9,611 nucleotides of DNA, from the NCBI GenBank assembly GCA_964576715.1, contig CAZNWE010000120.1, positions 1 to 9,611 of the forward strand. The letters are read 5' to 3'. The stretch's first letter is position 1, and every line of letters begins with the position of its first letter. The DNA is from SLRI01 sp964576715. GTDB lineage: Bacteria > Pseudomonadota > Alphaproteobacteria > Geminicoccales > Geminicoccaceae. Shown here one piece after another: positions 1 to 6,727 of this stretch. The notes under the pieces were generated by a model, which saw only the letters and a list, made by a program, of their open reading frames with translations, had not been told where the DNA came from and searched no databases. Made by a program: the position numbers and the translations under genes.

Positions 1-1429
1 CCAGTCGCTGCTGCGCAGCCGACGGGCGGCACTGCACGGGCGGGTCGCCGAGGTCCTCCTCGGTCGCTTCCCCGAGCGCAGCGCCGACGAGCCGCAGACC
101 CTGGCGCACCATCTGGAGCATGCCGGGCGGCAGACGGCAGCGATCGACTATTATGGCCGAGCGGCAGCGCTCGCCAACAACAAGGGGGCCAACAAGGAGG
201 CGCGGCGCTACATGGAGCGGTCGCTGCGGCTGATCGAGAGCCTGCCGGAAGGGGCCGAGCGGGCCCGCCGCGAGGTCCAGGCCCTGACCACGATCGGGCG
301 GATCGACGTGGCGCTCGAGGGGCACGGCAGTGCGGCGGCGGCCGAGGCGTTCGGGCGGGGCCTCCCACTCTGCCACGAGGCCGGTCTGGATGCCGCCGAG
401 CTGTCGCTGCTGGTCGGTCTGATCGTGCAGCGGTCGGTCTCCGGTGCGACCACCGAGGCCTTGGCGCTGAAGCCGAGGCTCAAGGACCTCGTCGCGCGCA
501 ACAACGATCCGATCTTTCGCGTCGAGGCAGGCTATGCGCTGGGCATTACCCATGCCTGGCGCGCCGAGTTCGCCGCCGCCGACCGGCAATTCCAGATCAT
601 CCGGCAGCACTACACCCCCGAGCAGCACGCCCGCCATCTCGCCATCTACGGCCAGGACCCCGGAGTCGTCGGCCTCTGCCGCGGCGGCATGACCCGCTGG
701 TGCATGGGCCAGGTCGACCAGGGTGCCCGGGACATCGCCGATGCCGTGGCCCTGGCGCGCCGCCTCGGCCATCCCTTCAGCATCAACTACGCGCTGAACT
801 GGTTCGCGATGCACGCCCTCGACGCCGAGCCCGCAGAGGTGGCGCGGCAGGCGATCGACGCGACCCTGGAGTATGCCGCCGAGCAGGCCTTCATGACCTG
901 GCTGGCGATGGGCCAGGCGAGCCTCGCCCGCTGGATGCTGGCGCATGGCGGGCCGCACGAGGCGGTGAGCGAGTGCGAGCGCGCCGTGTCGATGCTGCGC
1001 TCGGTCGGCGATGTCCAAGTGCCGCTGGCCCTCGCCGTGCATGGTGCCGCCCTCTGCCGCAGCGGCGAGCGTGCCGCCGGCTTCGCCCGCCTCGACGAGG
1101 CGCTGCGGCTGAACGATGCCGGCGTCGAACCCTGGGCCGAGGTCGAGATCCTCCGCCTGCGGGCACACTGCACCAAGGCGAGCACCGAGGCGGGCGGCAC
1201 CGTCGACGCCCTGTCCTTGCTGCGCCGCGCCATCGCCACAGCCCGCCGTCAGGGGGCGCTGATGCTCGAGCTCAACGCCAGCGTCGATCTCGCCCGGCTG
1301 CTCGCCGCAAGCCAGCACCGCCAGGAAGGCCACGACCTCCTCGCCGCCTGCCTCGACCGCTTCACCGAAGGCCACACGACCCGTCCCTTGCGGACCGCCC
1401 ACGCCCTCCGCGAGCAACTCGCCGGCTGA
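1..1429 (+). CDS. C-terminal part of a cyclase/ATPase/TPR-type signalling protein (5' partial)
   Basis: The reading frame is open from base 2 to the TGA at 1427-1429 and has no start codon that must be used, so the gene begins outside the window; 475 codons are visible. The first ~90 residues (arginine-rich helix, HGRVAEVL, LAHHLEHAG, AIDYYGRAA, LPEGAERARRE) match the junction between a predicted ATPase (AAA/NACHT-like, COG3899) and the TPR-like helical C-terminus. This arrangement is common in large proteins that start with a class III adenylate/guanylate cyclase domain. The rest is Ala/Leu/Arg-rich paired helices typical of degenerate TPRs, with no membrane segment. The family is probably a cytoplasmic signal-integrating protein, with the TPR half binding partners. 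The cyclase and nucleotide-binding motifs would lie upstream and cannot be seen, so the N-terminal architecture is inferred. A LuxR/MalT-like regulator would be the main alternative, but no C-terminal HTH is present. Confidence 0.8.
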   Translation, partial: QSLLRSRRAALHGRVAEVLLGRFPERSADEPQTLAHHLEHAGRQTAAIDYYGRAAALANNKGANKEARRYMERSLRLIESLPEGAERARREVQALTTIGRIDVALEGHGSAAAAEAFGRGLPLCHEAGLDAAELSLLVGLIVQRSVSGATTEALALKPRLKDLVARNNDPIFRVEAGYALGITHAWRAEFAAADRQFQIIRQHYTPEQHARHLAIYGQDPGVVGLCRGGMTRWCMGQVDQGARDIADAVALARRLGHPFSINYALNWFAMHALDAEPAEVARQAIDATLEYAAEQAFMTWLAMGQASLARWMLAHGGPHEAVSECERAVSMLRSVGDVQVPLALAVHGAALCRSGERAAGFARLDEALRLNDAGVEPWAEVEILRLRAHCTKASTEAGGTVDALSLLRRAIATARRQGALMLELNASVDLARLLAASQHRQEGHDLLAACLDRFTEGHTTRPLRTAHALREQLAG

Positions 1430-1634
1430 ACCGAGGCGACGGCGGCCGGACGGTTTGCCCGGCGCGCGCTGACGTCGGCCAGGGCATGGACCGAAAGAGT
1501 GACCACGCGCGTTCGAGTGCCGCGGCTCACGACGTCGAGGCCGTCCGCGACCGCGCCGCACTTCACTGCGGGCAAGGTGGCCTCGTGCCGCAGCTCGCGC
1601 GCCGGAAAAAAAGGCACGATGCCACCGGCGTGTC

Positions 1635-1647
1635 GCGAAAGTTTCGC
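1635..1647. repeat. Short perfect inverted repeat GCGAAA-G-TTTCGC
   Basis: Two 6-base arms with a single central base lie about 190 bases before the likely start of the next gene. The AT-rich core stands out in GC-rich surroundings. It could be an operator half-site pair, or chance; nothing in the sequence identifies a binding protein. Confidence 0.35.
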
Positions 1648-1700
1648 ACTTCTCCGGCTATGGGGGCGTCGCTGAAAACAGGGCTGCAAAGCGGGGACAG

Positions 1701-1719
1701 CACCCGAGGATGACGGGTG
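1701..1719 (+). repeat. Small hairpin in the leader (CACCCG / CGGGTG)
   Basis: A perfect 6-bp stem (1701-1706 with 1714-1719) surrounds a 7-base loop. No T-tract follows, so it is not a typical intrinsic terminator. It may be a structural element of the leader RNA if transcription starts upstream. Confidence 0.3.
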
Positions 1720-1765
1720 GGAAGCGCCGCAGCGGCAGGCACGGCTAAGCGTGAGTGATGGGCCA

Positions 1766-1786
1766 GAGCGGGCGCTTTCGCCGCTC
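1766..1786 (+). repeat. Leader hairpin 55 bases before the start codon
   Basis: The arms 1766-1774 and 1779-1786 pair over 8 bp with one bulged G around a CTTT loop. The hairpin lies between the weaker upstream GTG (1751) and the preferred GTG (1841), so it would sit in the 5' untranslated leader under the preferred start. No T-tract follows. A role in mRNA stability or translation control is possible but unproven. Confidence 0.3.
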
Positions 1787-1828
1787 GTGACGGCCATCCC
1801 GTGCGGCGAAGGTCGTAACACGAGAGCT

Positions 1829-1832
1829 GGAG
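1829..1832 (+). promoter_or_regulatory. Ribosome-binding site that sets the start at GTG 1841
   Basis: GGAG ends 8 bases before GTG 1841, whereas the in-frame GTG at 1751 has only a poor purine stretch ahead of it. The nucleotidase fold begins within ten residues of the 1841 start, and the extra 30 residues from 1751 look like untranslated leader. Confidence 0.6.
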
Positions 1833-1840
1833 ACCGTCAC

Positions 1841-4800
1841 GTGAGCACCGAATACACCCTTGAGCTGTTGCATGTTGCCGACCAGGAGGCGAAGTCCGCT
1901 TCCGTGGATGACGCCCCGCGCTTCTCTGCGGTCTGGAACTATCTGCTCGACGAAGAGGTCGGGGCGGATGGCACGCTGTTGCTGGCCTCGGGCGATCAGT
2001 GGTTGCCCGGCCTGTTCTACGATGCGTCCGGCGATGAAGAACTCTACGGGCTGACCGGTGCTGCGGACATCCTGATCCAAAACGAGTTGGGCATCCAGGC
2101 CTCGGCCTTCGGCAATCACGAGTTCGATAATGGCAACGCCATCATAGCCGACCTGCTGCAGCCATTGCCCGAGGGCCATGGTGGCGCGCTTCCCTATGCT
2201 GGCGCCAACTTCCCCTATCTGGGCGGGAACATCGATTTTTCCGCCAACCAGGACATCGTCGACGACAACGGCAACACCATCCGCGGCCTCGCACCGCTGG
2301 TGACCGAGAATGGTCAGCTCGCCTCGGACATTCCCGGACAGATCGCGGAATGGGTGATCGTCGAGGACGATAACGGGACGCAATATGGCGTGGTCAGCGT
2401 CTCGGCCCCGTCGATCGACGAGGGGTTGTCGAGCCCGACCGACACCGACGTCCAGCCCGACGGTCCGGACGGCAGCGACAACGACGTCATTGCCGCGTTG
2501 ATCCAAGAGGATGTCGACGCGCTGCTCGCCGCGAACCCCGACATCGACAAGGTCATCCTGCTCGCCCACATGCAGCAGATCGAGATCGAGAAGGATCTTG
2601 CGACCAAGCTCTCCGACGTCGACATCATCATTGCCGGTGGCTCGAACACTCGGCTGTTCGACGATGACGATGTCGGCTTCGGTACGGACGAGGCCCAGGG
2701 CGAGTATCCGTTCTTCACCAAGGATGCCGACGGCAACGACATCGCGGTGGTGAACACCGACGCCAACTACAAATATGTCGGGCGGCTCGTCATCGACTTC
2801 GACGAGAACGGCGTTATCGTGCCTGAGAGCTACGACTTTACCGTTAGTGGGGCCTATGCCACCGATCAGGCCAACCTCGACCGGCTCGGCATCGATTTCG
2901 ACAGCTGGGCCGATCCCGAGATCGTCGCCATCACCGATGGCGTGCGTGGCGTCATCGAAGAGGGCGAATCCGAGTTCTACGCGATCACGGAGGAATTCCT
3001 CAACGGCAACCGGTTCGGCGGCGGTGGCGGTCGCGACGGCGTTCGCAGCCAGGAGACCAATCTCGCCAACCTGACCGGCGACGCCAACCTCGCCTACGCC
3101 AAGAGCTTCGACGACAGCGTCGTCGTCTCGGTCAAGAACGGCGGTGGTATCAGGGCGTCCATCGGCGCCGAAACCGTGCCGGGCGGCGGCCTCGGCGACC
3201 CGGTCCGCACGCCGCCGGAGGAGGTCCCGGGGGTCAAGCCGGAGGGCGGCATCTCGTCCAACGACGTCGCCAATGTGCTGGCGTTCAACAACGGCCTGAT
3301 CCTGCTCAGCGTCACGGCCGAGGAGCTCGTCGCGGTGATCGAAGGCGGCGTCGCCGACTTCCAGGACGTCGATACCGAGGCCGGCGGCTATCTTCACTTC
3401 GCCGGGGTCCGCTTCAGCTTCGATCCCGACCTGCCGCCGGGCGATCGCATCCTGAACGCCGCCATCGTCGATGAAGAGACCGGGGCCGTGCTCGCCGAGC
3501 TCGTGCGCGACGGCGATCTCGTCGACAACGGCGACCAGACCTTCCGGATCGTCACGCTCGATTTCCTGGCCAACGAGGGCAACCAGTTCGATGGCGTCGG
3601 CACCGACCGCGTCGATCTCGGCACCCTCCCCCCGAGCCCGACCTACGACACGGTCGACACCTTCATGCCCGGCGGTGAGCAGGACGCGCTTGCCGAGTAC
3701 CTGAACGTCGCCTTCGGCCCGGAAGGCGAGCGCACCATCACCGCCGAAGACACGACGCAGGCGTCCGACGAGCGCATCCAGAACGTCGACGCGCGCGAGG
3801 ATGCCATTTTCGGCCCCGGCGACGGCGGCGGCGAGAGTCTCCGCGTCGCGACCTACAATGCGTCGCTGTTCCGTCCCGAAGACGGCATGCTGGCCGACGA
3901 GCTGTCGACGCCGGACAGCGAGCAGGCGCAGAACATCGCCGAGGTGATCCAGCGCGAGCGGCCCGACGTCCTGCTCGTCAACGAGTTCGACTACGATGTG
4001 GACGAGGTCGCGGCACAGGGCTTCCAGGAGAACTATCTGGAGGTGCCGCAGGGCGAGCAGGAGGCGATCGTCTACCCCTATCGCTACGTCGCTGCCTCGA
4101 ACACCGGGTTGCCGTCGGGCTTCGATCTCAACAACGACGGCGAGGTGACGCTCGGCAACGACGCCCTCGGCTTCGGCCTCCACGCCGGCCAGTACAGCTT
4201 CGTCGTCTACTCGATGTACCCGATCGAGACCGAAAGTGTGCGAACCTTCCAGGACTTCCTCTGGAAGGACATGCCGGGCGCGCTGCTGTTCGATCCCGAT
4301 CCGACGGGGCGCCCGCTGTTCGATCCCGACCGGCCGTTCGATCCCGCCGACCCGACCGACGTCGACACCAGCTTCTTCACCGCAGAGGAGGTCGAGATCC
4401 TGCGGCTGTCGTCGAAGAACCACGCCGACGTGCCGGTCAACGTCGACGGCGAGATCGTCCACATCCTCGCCTCCCATCCAACACCGCCGACCTTCGACGG
4501 CATCGAGGACTGGAACGGCAAGCGCAACTTCGACGAGATCCGTCTCTGGGCCGACTATATCGCCGGCGAAGACTACCTGGTCGACGACAACGGCGTGGCC
4601 GGCGGCCTCGATGACGGGGCCCGCTTCGTGATCGTCGGCGACTACAACGCCGACCCGCTCGACGGCGACAGCCGCGCCGGTGCGGCGGATCAGCTCGTCG
4701 ACAACCCGCTCATCATCGGCTCGGCCACCGACGCGACGATCACCCCGTCGAGCACGGGCGCGGTCGAACTCGGCGACGGCGACCCGTTCGATACCGCCGA

Positions 4801-6166
4801 TTTCTCCGAGACCGAAGACGCAACGGGCGAGGTCGCACGGGATTCCCTGCGGGTCGACTATGCCCTGCCGTCGGTGAACGGGCTGCAGTATCTGGGCGGC
4901 GAGGTCGTCTGGCCCGCCGACGCCGCCGAGGACCCGCTGGCGCCGATCATCAATGATCCGACCCAGACCTCGGATCATCGCATGGTCGTCGTCGACCTCG
5001 AGCTGACGGACGCCGACAGCGGCGCCGGCGCGCCGCTCGCGGTGGCCTCGCTCGAATTCCTCGGCAGCACCTCGTTCGCCGCGGGCACGGAGTTCGCGGG
5101 CACGGTCGTGGGCGGCCTGTCCGGCATCGCCTACGACGGCGATGCCGGCAGCTACTTGACGATCTCCGACGATCAGGTCGACTACCGCTTCTACACCGTC
5201 GCGATCGATCTGGCGGACGGCTCGCTCGACGACGGCGACGTGGAGATCGTCGGCGTCACGCCGCTCCTCGACGCCGACGGTCTGCCGCTTGCCGAGGGGA
5301 CGCTCGACACCGAGGGCTTGGCGCTCACCCCGGACGGCACGGCGCTGGTGACCTCCGAAGGTTTCGTCGGCGGCGAGCGCGGCTTCGTCGATCCGAGCAT
5401 CGACGAATTCGCGCTGAGCGGGATACAGGTCGGCGAGCTGCCCGTCTTCGCCAAGTACTCGGCCGACCCCGGCGGCCAGCTCGGTGTCCGCAGCAACCTG
5501 GCCCTCGAGAGTGCGACCGTGACACCGGCCGGCTCGAGCTTCTTCACCGCGACCGAAAATGCGCTGATCCAGGACGGGGCAGCCGCCACGCCGACCAACG
5601 GCAGCCCGTCGCGGATCATCGAGTACGATCTCGAAACCGGCGCACCGGTGGCGGAATACGTCTACGAGAACGGGCCGGTGCCGAACGCGCCGGTGCCCGC
5701 CGACGCCTTCGCGGTGAACGGTCTCGTCGAGCTGCTCGCCATCGACGACCAGGGGGCGCTGCTCGCGCTCGAGCGCGACTTTTCGGTCGGGGTCGAGCAG
5801 ACCGGCACCGGGCACGGAGGCTTCCTCTACGAGCTGTCGACCGACGACGCGGACAACGTCCTCGATGACCTGGCACTCGATCAGGTGGTACCGCCGACGC
5901 CGGTCACGCGCGAGCTGCTGCTCGACTTCAGCACGCTCGGCATCACGGTCGACAACCTCGAAGGCCTGGCCTGGGGTCCCGACCTCGCCGACGGCCGCAA
6001 CACACTCATCGTCGTCAGCGACGACAACTTCTCCGACAGCCAGTCGACCCAGTTCCTGGCATTCGCCGTCGAGCTGTTCGACCCGGATGCGGACGAGCCG
6101 GTCGACGATACCGCCGACGTGGCGCCACCGGTCGACACCGGCATGATGATCGACGGCATCGCCTGA
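1841..6166 (+). CDS. Triple-module phosphoesterase: 5'-nucleotidase / EEP phosphatase / phytase-like esterase
   Basis: The 1441-residue protein has three hydrolase modules in order. (1) Residues ~5-390 are a calcineurin-like metallophosphoesterase: LLHVADQEA (D14), SGD (D52), GNHEFD (N92, H93) and LAHMQQ (H243). The usual metal motifs DxH and GHTH are changed to DQE and GGSNT (266-270). Residues ~395-635 are the 5'-nucleotidase C-terminal substrate domain (NGGGIRA from N433, FLANEGNQF). (2) Residues ~665-1055 are an endonuclease/exonuclease/phosphatase domain: TYN (N673), NEFD (E715), SHPTPP (H879), GDYNAD (D934, N936) and SDH (D1045, H1046). (3) Residues ~1064-1425 are an esterase-like phytase beta-propeller domain: LSGIAYDGD, TEGLALTPDG, NLEGLAWGP (E1374), SDDNF (D1394). 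Such proteins release phosphate from nucleotides and other phosphoesters, generally outside the cytoplasm. The composition is strongly acidic, as in secreted proteins, yet there is no signal peptide, membrane anchor or RTX repeat, so the export route is unknown. An alternative start is GTG 1751 (+30 residues). Substrate specificity is not readable. Confidence 0.88.
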   Translation: MSTEYTLELLHVADQEAKSASVDDAPRFSAVWNYLLDEEVGADGTLLLASGDQWLPGLFYDASGDEELYGLTGAADILIQNELGIQASAFGNHEFDNGNAIIADLLQPLPEGHGGALPYAGANFPYLGGNIDFSANQDIVDDNGNTIRGLAPLVTENGQLASDIPGQIAEWVIVEDDNGTQYGVVSVSAPSIDEGLSSPTDTDVQPDGPDGSDNDVIAALIQEDVDALLAANPDIDKVILLAHMQQIEIEKDLATKLSDVDIIIAGGSNTRLFDDDDVGFGTDEAQGEYPFFTKDADGNDIAVVNTDANYKYVGRLVIDFDENGVIVPESYDFTVSGAYATDQANLDRLGIDFDSWADPEIVAITDGVRGVIEEGESEFYAITEEFLNGNRFGGGGGRDGVRSQETNLANLTGDANLAYAKSFDDSVVVSVKNGGGIRASIGAETVPGGGLGDPVRTPPEEVPGVKPEGGISSNDVANVLAFNNGLILLSVTAEELVAVIEGGVADFQDVDTEAGGYLHFAGVRFSFDPDLPPGDRILNAAIVDEETGAVLAELVRDGDLVDNGDQTFRIVTLDFLANEGNQFDGVGTDRVDLGTLPPSPTYDTVDTFMPGGEQDALAEYLNVAFGPEGERTITAEDTTQASDERIQNVDAREDAIFGPGDGGGESLRVATYNASLFRPEDGMLADELSTPDSEQAQNIAEVIQRERPDVLLVNEFDYDVDEVAAQGFQENYLEVPQGEQEAIVYPYRYVAASNTGLPSGFDLNNDGEVTLGNDALGFGLHAGQYSFVVYSMYPIETESVRTFQDFLWKDMPGALLFDPDPTGRPLFDPDRPFDPADPTDVDTSFFTAEEVEILRLSSKNHADVPVNVDGEIVHILASHPTPPTFDGIEDWNGKRNFDEIRLWADYIAGEDYLVDDNGVAGGLDDGARFVIVGDYNADPLDGDSRAGAADQLVDNPLIIGSATDATITPSSTGAVELGDGDPFDTADFSETEDATGEVARDSLRVDYALPSVNGLQYLGGEVVWPADAAEDPLAPIINDPTQTSDHRMVVVDLELTDADSGAGAPLAVASLEFLGSTSFAAGTEFAGTVVGGLSGIAYDGDAGSYLTISDDQVDYRFYTVAIDLADGSLDDGDVEIVGVTPLLDADGLPLAEGTLDTEGLALTPDGTALVTSEGFVGGERGFVDPSIDEFALSGIQVGELPVFAKYSADPGGQLGVRSNLALESATVTPAGSSFFTATENALIQDGAAATPTNGSPSRIIEYDLETGAPVAEYVYENGPVPNAPVPADAFAVNGLVELLAIDDQGALLALERDFSVGVEQTGTGHGGFLYELSTDDADNVLDDLALDQVVPPTPVTRELLLDFSTLGITVDNLEGLAWGPDLADGRNTLIVVSDDNFSDSQSTQFLAFAVELFDPDADEPVDDTADVAPPVDTGMMIDGIA

Positions 6167-6173
6167 TCCAGCG

Positions 6174-6191
6174 CCCCGGCTACGCCTGGGG
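6174..6191 (+). terminator. Possible weak terminator hairpin after the hydrolase gene
   Basis: CCCCGGC pairs with GCC(T)GGGG (7 bp, one bulged T, 3-base loop), starting 7 bases after the TGA. It lacks a T-tract, so it is not a canonical intrinsic terminator. The position directly behind the stop is the main argument for the call. Confidence 0.3.
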
Positions 6192-6360
6192 GTGTGACGG
6201 AGGGGATCCGCCTGTTGCCGGTGTAGCGGGGCGGGGGTGACCGGAGCGGCGCCACGGCCGCGCGCATCCGACAGCCGCCGAGACCAGCCGGCCGTCGGTG
6301 GCGATGCCCTGCCCGCCCCGCTGCTGCCGCTCGTGCGGAACCGCGACCTCGACGTGGCGG

Positions 6361-6401
6361 CTGGTGATCCGGGCCTGGTGATCCGGGCCTGGTGATCCGG
6401 G
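6361..6401. repeat. Tandem repeat, 14-bp unit CCTGGTGATCCGGG, about three copies
   Basis: Copies lie at 6361-6373 (13 of 14 bases), 6374-6387 and 6388-6401, identical where they overlap. The period is not a multiple of three and the stretch is non-coding, so it is unlikely to encode a peptide repeat. Perfect identity suggests recent slippage expansion. Confidence 0.85.
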
Positions 6402-6422
6402 CGAAGTGCTTCGAGCTTCGCC
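6400..6422. repeat. 7-bp perfect inverted repeat next to the tandem repeat
   Basis: GGCGAAG (6400-6406) pairs with CTTCGCC (6416-6422) around a 9-base loop, directly abutting the last 14-bp repeat copy. It could be a rho-dependent or bidirectional stop signal, or a protein-binding site. No T-tract follows on either strand. Confidence 0.4.
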
Positions 6423-6585
6423 ACCCTGACGCGGCTGTCGCATTCGACGCCCTCGGCCGGGCGGCCTGCCGGTGAACGTCAGCGCAACTGCTGGCTGCGT
6501 CGTTGGCAACCTTCTGTCGATCGGCACCGAACAAGCGAATGACGGCTGCCGCGGTTCCCCGAGGCGCCAGTCGGCCGGGCTGCCG

Positions 6586-6610
6586 GGAACCGTGGCCGCC
6601 GCCGCGCGTT
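6586..6610 (+). promoter_or_regulatory. EcfG-type general-stress promoter for the site-2 protease
   Basis: GGAAC (6586-6590) and CGTT (6607-6610) are separated by exactly 16 bases, matching the consensus GGAAC-N16/17-CGTT of the alphaproteobacterial general stress sigma factor EcfG (PhyR-NepR-EcfG pathway). Transcription would start near 6617 and leave a ~110-base leader before ATG 6728. The same element with the same spacing recurs at 8827-8851, which makes chance less likely. Confidence 0.65.
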
Positions 6611-6717
6611 CACCGATCGACGGCGGCTGGTCGATGGCCGATGGGAATGATCGAGGTCGCGCCAGCCACCCGTCGCCCCTGCCGCCAGCCGCCAGCGGAT
6701 CGAAACCCCAGCCAATC

Positions 6718-6722
6718 GGGAG
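6718..6722 (+). promoter_or_regulatory. Ribosome-binding site of the site-2 protease
   Basis: GGGAG lies 5 bases before ATG 6728 and selects this start over the upstream in-frame ATG at 6503. The 75 residues encoded between 6503 and 6728 have no family resemblance, and the EcfG-type promoter lies between the two. Confidence 0.7.
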
Positions 6723-6727
6723 ACGCG

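Larger units (their letters stand above)
1430..1840. other. Intergenic leader, no gene seen
   Basis: These 411 bases separate the TPR protein from the triple-hydrolase gene. No ORF with a plausible ribosome-binding site or recognisable product is present. The stretch holds a weak GC stem right after the upstream stop (GCCGG 1445-1449 / CCGGC 1459-1463, no T-tract), a run of seven A (1606-1612) and three inverted repeats (1635-1647, 1701-1719, 1766-1786). No convincing sigma-70 -35/-10 pair, Pho box or EcfG-type element was found, so the promoter of the downstream gene is unidentified. Confidence 0.6.
6167..6727. other. Intergenic region with repeats and a stress promoter, no gene seen
   Basis: This 561-base gap separates the hydrolase gene from the protease. 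It holds a weak hairpin just after the stop codon, a 14-bp tandem repeat, a 7-bp inverted repeat and an EcfG-type promoter, each listed separately. Open frames on both strands give low-complexity Arg/Pro/Ala/Gly sequence with no recognisable motif, so none is called. Decayed coding sequence between 6190 and 6580 is possible but cannot be shown. Confidence 0.6.

Noticed and set aside
1606..1620. Minus-strand terminator (GGCA-TCG-TGCC followed by seven T)
   Set aside because: The stem is only 4 bp, and no minus-strand gene lies upstream of it.
1660..1713. Small plus-strand ORF of 17 codons in the leader
   Set aside because: It has no ribosome-binding site and no sign of conservation, and short ORFs of this size are expected by chance.
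1745..6424. Very long minus-strand ORF (1559 codons)
   Set aside because: It is codon-register antisense to a protein with clear catalytic motifs. Its Val/Asp/Gly/Arg-rich sequence is the mirror of GAC/GTC/GGC codons, and it has no recognisable domain.
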